Source: Mayamaea pseudoterrestris
Taxonomy: Eukaryota > Bacillariophyta > Bacillariophyceae > Sellaphorales > Sellaphoraceae
Length of the DNA stretch: 64,000 nucleotides
Assembly: GCA_027923505.1 (NCBI GenBank)
Contig: BROI01000030.1
Location: 62,001 to 126,000, forward strand
Direction: 5' to 3'
The notes under the pieces are model-generated. The model worked only from the letters and a program-made list of their open reading frames with translations. It did no database searches and was not told the origin of the DNA. The translations under genes and the position numbers were made by a program. How positions within the stretch are numbered: the stretch's first letter is position 1; each line of letters starts with the position of its first letter. Below, one piece after another: positions 23,812 to 36,330 of this stretch.

Positions 23812-26795
23812 TGGCTTGCTGTAGGGGCGTTTGAATGTCACGGCATCCTGCAGGCTGAGACTTGGTGACAAGTTGTACCTAATATCATTGTCCCCCTGAG
23901 ACACTAGCCAGGCATACCATCTTGTTGTGCAGCCTGAATAATGATGTTGGCACCATTCTGGTGTCATTTGGGTGTATACATGGCCTGCTGGGGGCGTTTG
24001 AATTTCCGGCATCTGCAGGCTGAGACTGGTGACAAGTTGTCACCAATATCATTGCCATCCCTGAGACACTAGCCAGGCATCCATCTTGTTGCAGCCCTGA
24101 TTAATGATGTTGGCACCATTCTGGTGTCATTTGGGTATACATGGCCTGCTGTAGGGGGCGTTTGAATGTTCACGGCATCTGCAGGCTGAGACTGGTGACA
24201 AGTTGTCACCAATATCATTGCCGTCCCCTGAGACACTTAGCCAGCATACCATCTTGTTGCGCAGCCTGAATAATGATGTTGGCACCATTCTGGTGTCATT
24301 TGGGTGTATACATGGCCTGCTGTAGGGGCATTTGAATGTCACGGCATCTGCGGGCTGAGACTGGTGACAAGTTGTCACCAATATCATTGCCATCCCCTGA
24401 GACACTAGCCAGGCATACCATCTTGTAGCGCAGCCTGCATAATGATGTTGGCACCATTCCAGTGTCAATTGGGTGTATACATAGCCTGCTGTAGGGGCGT
24501 TTGAATGTCACGGCATCTGCAGGGCAACTGTGACAAGTTGTCACCAATATCAGTCCCCCGAGACAACTAGCCAGGCATACCATCTTGTGGCGCAGCCTGA
24601 ATAATGATTGTTGGCACCATTCTGGTGTCATTTGGGTGTATACATGGCCTGTTGTAGGGGCATTTGAATGTCACCGCATCTGCAGGCTGAGACTGGTGAC
24701 AAGTTGTCACCAAATATCATTGCCCCCCTGAGACACTAGCCAGGCATACCATCTTGTAGCGCAGCCTGAATAATGATGTTGGCACCATTCTGGTGTCATT
24801 TGGGTGTATACATGGCCTGCTGTAGGGGCGTTTGAATGTCACGGCTTCTGCAGGCTGAGACTGGACAAGTTGTCACCAATATCATTGCCGTCCCCGAGAC
24901 ACTAGCCAGGCATACCATCTTGTAGCGCAGCCTGAATAATGATGTTGGCACCATTCTGGTGTCATTTGGGTGTATACATGGCCTGCTGTAGGGGCGTTTG
25001 AATGTCACGGCATCTGCAGGCTGAGACTGGTGACAAGTTGTCACCAATATCATTACCGTCCCCTGAGACACTAGCCAGGCATACCATCTTGTAGCGCAGC
25101 CTGAATAATGATGTTGGCACCATTCTGGTGTCTTTTGGTAGGCTGCTGTACAGGGGCGTTTGAATGTCACGGCATCTGGGCTGAGACTGGTGACAAGTTT
25201 CTATCACCGTCCCCTGAGACACTAGCCAGGCATACCATTTTGCGCGCAGTCTGAATAATGATGTTGGCACCATTCGGTGTCAATTGGGTGTATAATAGCC
25301 TGCGTAGGGGCGTTTGAATGTCCGGCATCTGCGCTGAGACTGGTGACAAGTTGTCACATTATCATTGGCACTAGCCAGGCATACCATCTTGTAGCACAGC
25401 CTGAATGATGATGTTGGCACCATTCTAGTGTCATTTGGGTGTATACATAGCCTGCTATAGGGGCAATTGAATGCGGCATCTGCCGGCTGAGACTGGTGAC
25501 AAGTTGTCACCAATCACAATGCCGTCCCCAGAGACACAAGCCAGGCATACCATCTTGTAGCGCAGCCTGAATGATGATGTTGGCACCATTCTGGTGTCAT
25601 TTGGGTGTATACATGGCCTGCTGTAGGGGCGTTTGAATGTCACGGCATCTGCAGGCTGAGACTGGTGACAAGTTGTCTCTAATATCATTGCCGTCCCCTG
25701 AGACACTAGCCAGGCATACCATCTTGTTGCGCAGCCTGAATAATGATGTTGGCACCATTCTGGTGTCATTTGGACTCATGGCCTGCTGTAGGGCATTTGA
25801 ATGTCACGGCATCGGCTGGAGAAGTTGTCACCAATATCATTACCATCCCCTGAGACACTTGCCAGGCATACCATCTTGTAGCGCAGCCTGAATAATGATG
25901 TTGGCACCATTCTGGTGTCATTTGGGTGTATACATGGCCTGCTGTAGGGGTGTTTGAATGGGCATTTGAATGTCATGGCATCTGCAGGCTGAGACTGGTG
26001 ACAAGTTGTCACCAATATCATTGCCGTCCCCTGAGACACTAGCCAGGCATACCATCTTGTTGCGCAGCCTGAATAATGATGTTGGCACCATTCTGGTGTC
26101 ATTTGGGTGTATACATGGCCTGCTGTAGGGGCGTTTGAATTGACACGGCATCTGCGGGCTGAGACTGGTGACAAGTTGTCACCAATATCATTGCCATCCC
26201 CTGAGACACTAGCCAGGCATACTATCTTGTAGCGCAGCCTGAATAATGATGTTGGCACCATTCTGGTGTATTTGGGTGTATACATGGGGCCTGCTGTAGT
26301 TGAAAGTCAGGCACGAGACTGGTGACAAGTTGTCACCAATATCATTGCCATCCCTGAGACACTAGCCAGGCATACCATCTTGTTGCGCAGCCTGAATAAT
26401 GATGTTGGCACCATTCTGGTGTCATTTGGGTGTATAATGGCCTGCTGTAGGGGCGTTTGAATGTCACGGCATCTGCGAGGCTGAGACTGGTGACAAGTTG
26501 TCACCAATATCATTGCTGTCCCCTGAGACACTAGCCAGGCATACCATCTTGTAGCGCAGTTTGAATAATGATGTTGGCACCATTCTGGTGTCATTTGGGT
26601 GTATACATGGCTTGCTGTAGGGGCATTTGAATGTCATGGCATCTGCAGGCTGAGACTGGTGACAAGTTGTCACCAATATCATTGCCATCCCCTGAGACAC
26701 TAGCCAGGCATACCATCTTGTACAGGAATAATGATGTTGGCACCATTCTGGTGTATTTGCCGCTACAGGGCCTGCTGTAGGGGCGTTTGAATGTC
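23812..26795. repeat. Segmental tandem duplication within B, copy 1 (2,984 bp)
   Basis: The copy starts at TGGCTTGCTGTAGGGGCG and ends at GCGTTTGAATGTC. It contains about 18 eroded B units with a unique fingerprint of indels, including CATCCTGCAGGCTGAGACTT near 23,845, TTTTGCGCGCAGTCTGAAT near 25,238, CTATAGGGGCAATTGAATGC near 25,455, CAATCACAATGCC at 25,511 and GTACAGGAATAATG near 26,720. All recur in order in the next 2,981 bp. I see only a handful of differences between the copies. Confidence 0.93.
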
Positions 26796-29776
26796 TGGCT
26801 TGCTGTAGGGGCGTTTGAATGTCACGGCATCCTGCAGGCTGAGACTTGGTGACAAGTTGTACCTAATATCATTGTCCCCCTGAGACACTAGCCAGGCATA
26901 CCATCTTGTTGTGCAGCCTGAATAATGATGTTGGCACCATTCTGGTGTCATTTGGGTGTATACATGGCCTGCTGGGGGCGTTTGAATTTCCGGCATCTGC
27001 AGGCTGAGACTGGTGACAAGTTGTCACCAATATCATTGCCATCCCTGAGACACTAGCCAGGCATCCATCTTGTTGCAGCCCTGATTAATGATGTTGGCAC
27101 CATTCTGGTGTCATTTGGGTATACATGGCCTGCTGTAGGGGGCGTTTGAATGTTCACGGCATCTGCAGGCTGAGACTGGTGACAAGTTGTCACCAATATC
27201 ATTGCCGTCCCCTGAGACACTTAGCCAGCATACCATCTTGTTGCGCAGCCTGAATAATGATGTTGGCACCATTCTGGTGTCATTTGGGTCATGGCCTGCT
27301 GTAGGGGCATTTGAATGTCACGGCATCTGCGGGCTGAGACTGGTGACAAGTTGTCACCAATATCATTGCCATCCCCTGAGACACTAGCCAGGCATACCAT
27401 CTTGTAGCGCAGCCTGCATAATGATGTTGGCACCATTCCAGTGTCAATTGGGTGTATACATAGCCTGCTGTAGGGGCGTTTGAATGTCACGGCATCTGCT
27501 GGGCAACTGTGACAAGTTGTCACCAATATCAGTCCCCCGAGACAACTAGCCAGGCATACCATCTTGTGGCGCAGCCTGAATAATGATTGTTGGCACCATT
27601 CTGGTGTCATTTGGGTGTATACATGGCCTGTTGTAGGGGCATTTGAATGTCACCGCATCTGCAGGCTGAGACTGGTGACAAGTTGTCACCAAATATCATT
27701 GCCCCCCTGAGACACTAGCCAGGCATACCATCTTGTAGCGCAGCCTGAATAATGATGTTGGCACCATTCTGGTGTCATTTGGGTGTATACATGGCCTGCT
27801 GTAGGGGCGTTTGAATGTCACGGCTTCTGCAGGCTGAGACTGGTGACAAGTTGTCACCAATATCATTGCCGTCCCCGAGACACTAGCCAGGCATACCATC
27901 TTGTAGCGCAGCCTGAATAATGATGTTGGCACCATTCTGGTGTCATTTGGGTGTATACATGGCCTGCTGTAGGGGCGTTTGAATGTCACGGCATCTGCAG
28001 GCTGAGACTGGTGACAAGTTGTCACCAATATCATTACCGTCCCCTGAGACACTAGCCAGGCATACCATCTTGTAGCGCAGCCTGAATAATGATGTTGGCA
28101 CCATTCTGGTGTCTTTTGGTAGGCTGCTGTACAGGGGCGTTTGAATGTCACGGCATCTGGGCTGAGACTGGTGACAAGTTTCTATCACCGTCCCCTGAGA
28201 CACTAGCCAGGCATACCATTTTGCGCGCAGTCTGAATAATGATGTTGGCACCATTCGGTGTCAATTGGGTGTATAATAGCCTGCGTAGGGGCGTTTGAAT
28301 GTCCGGCATCTGCGCTGAGACTGGTGACAAGTTGTCACATTATCATTGACACTAGCCAGGCATACCATCTTGTAGCACAGCCTGAATGATGATGTTGGCA
28401 CCATTCTAGTGTCATTTGGGTGTATACATAGCCTGCTATAGGGGCAATTGAATGCGGCATCTGCCGGCTGAGACTGGTGACAAGTTGTCACCAATCACAA
28501 TGCCGTCCCCAGAGACACAAGCCAGGCATACCATCTTGTAGCGCAGCCTGAATAATGATGTTGGCACCATTCTGGTGTCATTTGGGTGTATACATGGCCT
28601 GCTGTAGGGGCGTTTGAATGTCACGGCATCTGCAGGCTGAGACTGGTGACAAGTTGTCTCTAATATCATTGCCGTCCCCTGAGACACTAGCCAGGCATAC
28701 CATCTTGTTGCGCAGCCTGAATAATGATGTTGGCACCATTCTGGTGTCATTTGGACTCATGGCCTGCTGTAGGGCATTTGAATGTCACGGCATCGGCTGG
28801 AGAAGTTGTCACCAATATCATTACCATCCCCTGAGACACTTGCCAGGCATACCATCTTGTAGCGCAGCCTGAATAATGATGTTGGCACCATTCTGGTGTC
28901 ATTTGGGTGTATACATGGCCTGCTGTAGGGGTGTTTGAATGGGCATTTGAATGTCATGGCATCTGCAGGCTGAGACTGGTGACAAGTTGTCACCAATATC
29001 ATTGCCGTCCCCTGAGACACTAGCCAGGCATACCATCTTGTTGCGCAGCCTGAATAATGATGTTGGCACCATTCTGGTGTCATTTGGGTGTATACATGGC
29101 CTGCTGTAGGGGCGTTTGAATTGACACGGCATCTGCGGGCTGAGACTGGTGACAAGTTGTCACCAATATCATTGCCATCCCCTGAGACACTAGCCAGGCA
29201 TACTATCTTGTAGCGCAGCCTGAATAATGATGTTGGCACCATTCTGGTGTATTTGGGTGTATACATGGGGCCTGCTGTAGTTGAAAGTCAGGCACGAGAC
29301 TGGTGACAAGTTGTCACCAATATCATTGCCATCCCTGAGACACTAGCCAGGCATACCATCTTGTTGCGCAGCCTGAATAATGATGTTGGCACCATTCTGG
29401 TGTCATTTGGGTGTATAATGGCCTGCTGTAGGGGCGTTTGAATGTCACGGCATCTGCGAGGCTGAGACTGGTGACAAGTTGTCACCAATATCATTGCTGT
29501 CCCCTGAGACACTAGCCAGGCATACCATCTTGTAGCGCAGTTTGAATAATGATGTTGGCACCATTCTGGTGTCATTTGGGTGTATACATGGCTTGCTGTA
29601 GGGGCATTTGAATGTCATGGCATCTGCAGGCTGAGACTGGTGACAAGTTGTCACCAATATCATTGCCATCCCCTGAGACACTAGCCAGGCATACCGTCTT
29701 GTACAGGAATAATGATGTTGGCACCATTCTGGTGTATTTGCCGCTACAGGGCCTGCTGTAGGGGCGTTTGAATGTC
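26796..29776. repeat. Segmental tandem duplication within B, copy 2 (2,981 bp)
   Basis: This is a direct repeat of 23,812-26,795. The offset is 2,984 at the start and 2,981 later, explained by a 5-bp loss (GGGTCATGGCC for GGGTGTATACATGGCC near 27,287) and a 2-bp difference (CTGGTGACAAG against CTGGACAAG near 27,840). Other differences seen are single bases near 27,500, 28,349, 28,550 and 29,696. The match ends exactly at GAATGTC (29,776). The join at 26,795/26,796 is out of unit register, with GCTGTAGGGGCGTTTGAATG present twice within about 45 bp. Confidence 0.93.
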
Positions 29777-29940
29777 GGGGGAGATCAGGACAGTTGTCTT
29801 GCATCTCCTGAGACACTGAGCCAGGGGCATACATCTTGTAGCGCAGCCTGAATAATGATGTTGGCACCATTCTTGTATTTTGGCACCTACAGGGCCTGTA
29901 GGGGCGTTTGAATGTCACGGCATTCTGCGCGGGTAGACTG
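29777..29940. repeat. Eroded B unit after the duplication
   Basis: A poor-quality unit (GGGGGAGATCAGGACAGTTG, then TCTCCTGAGACACTGAGCCA) that breaks the similarity to copy 1. Normal units begin by about 29,940. Confidence 0.75.
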
Positions 29941-32900
29941 GTGACAAGTTGTCACCAATATCATTGCCGTCCCCTGAGACACTAGCCAGGCATACCATCT
30001 TGTAGCGCAGCCTGAATAATGATGTTGGCACCATTCTGGTGTCATTTGGGTGTATACATGGCCTGCTGTAGGGGCGTTTGAATGTCACGGCATCTGCGGG
30101 CTGAGACTGGTGACAAGTTGTCACCAATATCATTGCCATCCCCTGAGACACTAGCCAGGCATACCATCTTGTAGCGCAATTTGAATAATGATGTTGGCAC
30201 CATTCTGGTGTCATTTGGGTGTATACATGGCCTGCTGTAGGGGCGTTTGAATGTCACGGCATCTGCAGGCTGAGACTGGTGACAAGTTGTCACCAATATC
30301 ATTGCCGTCCCCTGAGACACTAGCCAGGCATACCATCTTGTAGCGCAGCCTGAATAATGATGTTGGCACCATTCTGGTGTATTGGTGTACTACAGGCCTG
30401 CTGCAGGGGCGTTTGAATGTCACGGCATCTGCAGGCTGAGACTGGTGACAAGTTGTCACCAATATCATTGCTGTCCCCTGAGACACTAGCCAGGCATACC
30501 ATCTTGTTGCGCAGCCTGAATAATGATGTTGGCACCATTCTGGTGTCATTTGGGTGTATACATGGCCTGCTGTAGGGGCGTTTGAATGTCACGGCATCTG
30601 CAGGCTGAGACTGGTGACAAGTTGTCACCAATATCATTGCCGTCCCCTGAGACACTAGCCAGGCATACCATCTTGTAGTGCAGCCTGAATAATGATGTTG
30701 GCACCATTCTGGTGTCATTTGGGTGTATACATGGCCTGCTGTAGGGGCGTTTGAATGTCACGGCATCTGCAGGCTGAGACTGGTGACAAGTTGTCACCAA
30801 TATCATTGCCGTCCCCTGAGACACTAGCCAGGCATACCATCTTGTAGCGCAGCCTGAATAATGATGTTGGCACCATTCTGGTGTCTTTTGGGCGCATACA
30901 GGGCTTGCTGTAGGGGCGTTTGAATGTCACGGCATCTGCGGGCTGAGACTGGTGACAAGTTGTCACCAATATCATTGCCGTCCCCTGAGACACTAGCCAG
31001 GCATACCATCTTGTAGCGCAGCCTGAATAATGATGTTGGCACCATTCTGGTGTATTTTGGGCACCTACAGGGCTTGCTGTAGGGGCGTTTGAATGTCACG
31101 GCATCTGCAGGCTGAGACTGGTGACAAGTTGTCACCAATATCATTGCCGTCCCCTGAGACACTAGCCAGGCATACCATCTTGTAGCGCAGCCTGAATAAT
31201 GATGTTGGCACCATTCTGGTGTATTTTGGGCACATACATGGCCTGCTGTAGGGGCGTTTGAATGTCACGGCATCTGCAGGCTGAGACTGGTGACAAGTTG
31301 TCACCAATATCATTGCTGTCCCCTGAGACAATAGTTAGGCATACCATCTTGTGGCGCAGTTTGTATAATAATGTTGGCACCATTCTGGTGTCATTTGGGT
31401 CTATACATGGCCTGCTGTACGTCACGGCATCTGCAGGCTGAGACTGGTGACAAGTTGTCACCAATATCATTGCCATTGCCTGAGACACTAGCCAGGCATA
31501 CCATCTTGTAGCGCAGCCTGAATAATGATGTTGGCACCATTCTGGTGTCATTTGGGTGTATACATGGCCTGCTGTAGGGGCGTTTGAATGTCACGGCATC
31601 TGCGGGCTGAGACTGGTGACAAGTTGTCACCAATATCATTGCCGTCCCCTGAGACACTAGCCAGGCATACCATCTTGTAGCGCAGCCTGAATAATGATGT
31701 TGGCACCATTCTGGTGTCATTTGGGTGTATACATGGCCTGCTGTTAGGGCGTTTGAATGTCACGGCATCTGCAGGCTGAGACTGGTGACAAGTTGTCACC
31801 AATATCATTGCCGTCCCCTGAGACACTAGCCAGGCATACCATCTTGTAGCGCAGCCTGAATAATGATGTTGGCACCATTCTGGTGTATTTTGGGTACCTA
31901 CAGGGCTTGCTGTAGGGGCGTTTGAATGTCACGGCATCTGCGGGCTGAGACTGGTGACAAGTTGTCACCAATATCATTGCCGTCCCCTGAGACACTAGCC
32001 AGGCATACCATCTTGTAGCGCAGCCTGAATAATGATGTTGGCACCATTGTGGTGTAATTTCTACACATACAGGGCCTGCTGTAGGCGCGTTTGAATGTCA
32101 CGGCATCTGCAGGCTGAGACTGGTGACAAGTTGTCACCAATATCATTGCCGTCCCCTGAGACACTAGCCAGGCATACCATCTTGTTAGCGCAGCCTGAAT
32201 AATGATGTTGGCACCATTCTGGTGTCATTTGGGTGTATACATGGCCTGCTGTAGGGCGTTTGAATGTCACGGCATCTGCAGGCTGAGACTGGTGACAAGT
32301 TGTCACCAATATCATTGCCGTCCCCTGAGACACTAGCCAGGCATACCATCTTGTAGCGCAGCCTGAATAATGATGTTGGCACCATTCTGGTGTCATTTGG
32401 GTGTATACATGGCCTGCTGTAGGGGCGTTTGAATGTCACGGCATCTGCAGGCTGAGACTGGTGACAAGTTGTCACCAATATCATTGCCGTCCCCTGAGAC
32501 ACTAGCCAGGCATACCATCTTGTAGCGCAGCCTGAATAATGATGTTGGCACCATTCTGGTGTCATTTGGGTGTATACATGGCCTGCTGAAGGGCGTTTGA
32601 ATGTCACGGCATCTGCAGGCTGAGACTGGTGACAAGTTGTAACCAATATCATTGCCGTCCCCCGAGACACTAGCCAGGCATACCATCTTGTAGCGCAGCC
32701 TGAATAATGATGTTGGCACCATTCTGGTGTTATTTGGGCGTATACGTGGCCTGCGGGGCGTTTGAATGTCACGGCATCTGCGGCTGAGACTGGTGACAAG
32801 TTGTCACCAATATCATTGCCGCCCCTGAGACACTAGCCAGGCATACCATCTTGTGGCGCAGCCGAAATGATGTTGGCACCATTCTGGTGTCATTTGGGTG

Positions 32901-34660
32901 CATACAGGGCCTGCTGTAGGGGCGTTTGAATGTCACGGCATCTGCAGGCTGAGACTGGTGACAAGTTGTCACCAATATCATTGCCGTCCCCTGAGACACT
33001 AGCCAGGCATACCATCTTGTTGCGCAGCCTGAATAATGATGTTGGCACCATTCTGGTGTCATTTGGGTGTACCTACATGGCCTGCTGTAGGGGCGTTTGA
33101 ATGTCACGGCATCTGCAGGCTGAGACTGGTGACAAGTTGTCACCAATATCATTGCCGTCCCCTGAGACACTAGCCAGGCATACCATCTTGTAGCGCAGCC
33201 TGAATAATGATGTTGGCACTATTCTGGTGTCATTTGGGTGTATACATGGCCTGCTGAAGGGCGTTTGAATGTCACGGCATCTGCAGGCTGAGACTGGTGA
33301 CAAGTTGTCACCAATATCATTGCCGTCCCCTGAGACACTAGCCAGGCATACCATCTTGTAGCGCAGCCTGAATAATGATGTTGGCACCATTCTGGTGTCA
33401 TTTGGGTGTATACATGGCCTGCTGTAGGGGCGTTTGAATGTCACGGCATCTGCAGGCTGAGACTGGTGACAAGTTGTCACCAATATCATTGCCGTCCCCT
33501 GAGACACTAGCCAGGCATACCATCTTGTTGCGCAGCCTGAATAATGATGTTGGCACCATTCTGGTGTCATTTGGGTGTATACATGGCCTGCTGTAGGGGC
33601 GTTTGAATGTCACGGCATCTGCGGGCTGAGACTGGTGACAAGTTGTCACCAATATCATTGCCGTCCCCTGAGACACTAGCCAGGCATACCATCTTGTAGC
33701 GCAGCTTGAATAATGATGTTGGCACCATTCTGGTGTCATTTGGGTGTATACATGGCCTGCTGTAGGGGCGTTTGAATGTCACGGCATCTGCAGGCTGAGA
33801 CTGGTGACAAGTTGTCACCAATATCATTGCCGTCCCCTGAGACACTAGCCAGGCATACCATCTTGTAGCGCAGCCTGAATAATGATGTTGGCACCATTCT
33901 GGTGTCATTTGGGTGTATACATGGCCTGCTGTAGGGGCGTTTGAATGTCACGGCATCTGCGGGCTGAGACTGGTGACAAGTTGTCACCAATATCATTGCC
34001 GTCCCCTGAGACACTAGCCAGGCATACCATCTTGTAGCGCAGCCTGAATAATGATGTTGGCACCATTCTGGTGTCATTTGGGTGTATACAGGGCTTGCTG
34101 TAGGGGCGTTTGAATGTCACGGCATCTGCGGGCTGAGACTGGTGACAAGTTGTCACCAATATCATTGCCGTCCCCTGAGACACTAGCCAGGCATACCATC
34201 TTGTTGCGCAGCCTGAATAATGATGTTGGCACCATTCTGGTGTCATTTGGCTGTAATCAACGCATGATGTAGGGGCGTTTGAATGTCACGGCATCTGCAG
34301 GCTGAGACTGGTGACAAGTTGTCACCAAATATCATTGCCGTCCCCTGAGACACTAGCCAGGAATACCATCTTGTAGCGCAGCCTGAACAATGATGTTGGC
34401 ACCATTCTGGTGTCATTTGGGTCTATACATGGCCTGCTGTACGTCACGGCATCTGCAGGCTGAGACTGGTGACAAGTTGTCACCAATATCATTGCCATCC
34501 CCTGAGACACTAGCCAGGCATACCATCTTGTAGCGCAGCCTGAATAATGATGTTGGCACCATTCTGGTGTCATTTGGGTGTATACATGGCCTGCTGTAGG
34601 GGCGTTTGAATGTCACGGCATCTGCAGGCTGAGACTGGTGACAAGTTGTCACCAATATCA
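29941..34660. repeat. Clean B units, left core
   Basis: About 28 units close to 169 bp. Alternative spacers are common between 30.8 and 32.1 kb (GCGCATACAGGGCTTGCTG near 30,890, GCACCTACAGGGCTTGCTG near 31,060, GTACCTACAGGG near 31,895, and a private TAATTTCTACACATACAGG near 32,055). Two units lacking the same 12 bp between CTGTA and GTCACGG occur at about 31,415 and 34,437, 3,022 bp (close to 18 units) apart. Confidence 0.92.
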
Positions 34661-36330
34661 TTGCCATCCCCTGAGACACCCAGGCATACCATTTCGCAGC
34701 CGAATAATGATGTTGGCACCATTCTGGTGTCATTTGGGTGTATACATGGCCTGCTGTAGGGGCGTTTGAATGTCACGGCATCTGCGGGCTGAGACTGGTG
34801 ACAAGTTGTCACCAATATCATTGCCGTCCCCTGAGACACTAGCCAGGCATACCATCTTGTAGCGCAGCCTGAATAATGATGTTGGCACCATTCTGGTGTC
34901 ATTTGGGTGAACAGGCGGCCTGTAGGGGCGTTTGAATGTCACGGCATCTGCGGGCTGAACTGGTGACAAGTTGTCACCAATATCATTGCCGTCCCCGAGA
35001 CACTAGCCAGGCATACCATCTTGTAGCGCAGCCTGAATAATGATGTTGGCACCATTCTGGTGTCATTTGGGTGTATACATGGCCTGCTGTAGGGGCGTTT
35101 GAATGTCACGGCATCTGCAGGCTGAGACTGGTGACAAGTTGTCACCAATATCATTGCCCCCCGAGACACTAGCCAGGCATACCATCTTGTAGCGCAGCCT
35201 GAATAATGATGCTGGCACCAGACATTCTGGTGTCATACTGGCCGCTGTAGGGGCGTTTGAATGTCACGGCACTGCGGCTGAGACTGGTGACAAGTTGTCA
35301 CCACAATTGCTGGCCACCCGAGACACTAGCCGGCATACCATCTTGCAGCGCAGCCTGAATAATGATGTTGGCACCATTCTGGTGTCATTTGGGTGTATAC
35401 ATGGCCTGCTGTAGGGGCGTTTGAATGTCACGGCATCTGCAGGCTGAGACTGGTGACAAGTTGTCACCAATATCATTGCCGTCCCCTGAGACACTAGCCA
35501 GGCATACCATCTTGTAGCGCAGCCTGAATAATGATGTTGGCACCATCCTGGTGTCATTTTGGGGGCAACAGGCCGCAGGGGCGTTTGAATGTCACGGCAT
35601 CTGCAGGCTGAGACTGGTGACAAGTTGTCACCAATATCATTGCCGCCCCGAGACACTAGCCAGGCATACCATCTTGTTGCGCAGCCTGAATAATGATGTT
35701 GGCACCATTCTGGTGTCATTTGGGTGTATACATGGCCTGCTGTAGGGGCGTTTGAATGTCACGGCATCTGCGGGCTGAGACTGGTGACAAGTTGTCACCA
35801 ATATCATTGCCGTCCCCTGAGACACTAGCCAGGCATACCATCTTGTAGCGCAGCCTGAATAATGATGTTGGCACCATTCTGGTGTCATTTGGGTGTATAC
35901 ATGGCCTGCTGTAGGGGCGTTTGAATGTCACGGCATCTGCAGGTTGAGACTGCGACAAGTTGTCACCAAACATTGCCGTCCCCCGAGACACTAGCCAGGC
36001 ATACCATCTTGTAGCGCAGCCTGAATAATGATGTTGGCACCATTCTGGTGTCATTTGGGTGTACAGGCCTGCGTAGGGGCGTTGAATGTCACTGCATCTG
36101 CGGGCTGAGACTGGTGACAAGTTGTCACCAATATCATTGCCGTCCCCTGAGACACTAGCCAGGCATACCATCTTGTAGCGCAGCCTGAATAATGATGTTG
36201 GCACCATTCTGGTGTCATTTGGGTGTATACATGGCCTGCTGTAGGGGCGTTTGAATGTCACGGCATCTGCAGGCTGCGACATGTACAAAGTTGTCACCAA
36301 TATCTCCCCCCTCGACGCAGTTCCGAGCCA
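34661..36330. repeat. Moderately eroded B units
   Basis: Units with small deletions and damaged spacers alternate with normal ones (for example GGCGGCCTGTAGGGG near 34,914, GACATTCTGGTGTCATACTG near 35,221, GGGGGCAACAGGCCGCAGGG near 35,560, and CTGCGACATGTACAAAGTTG near 36,274). Unit order and orientation are unchanged. Confidence 0.82.
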
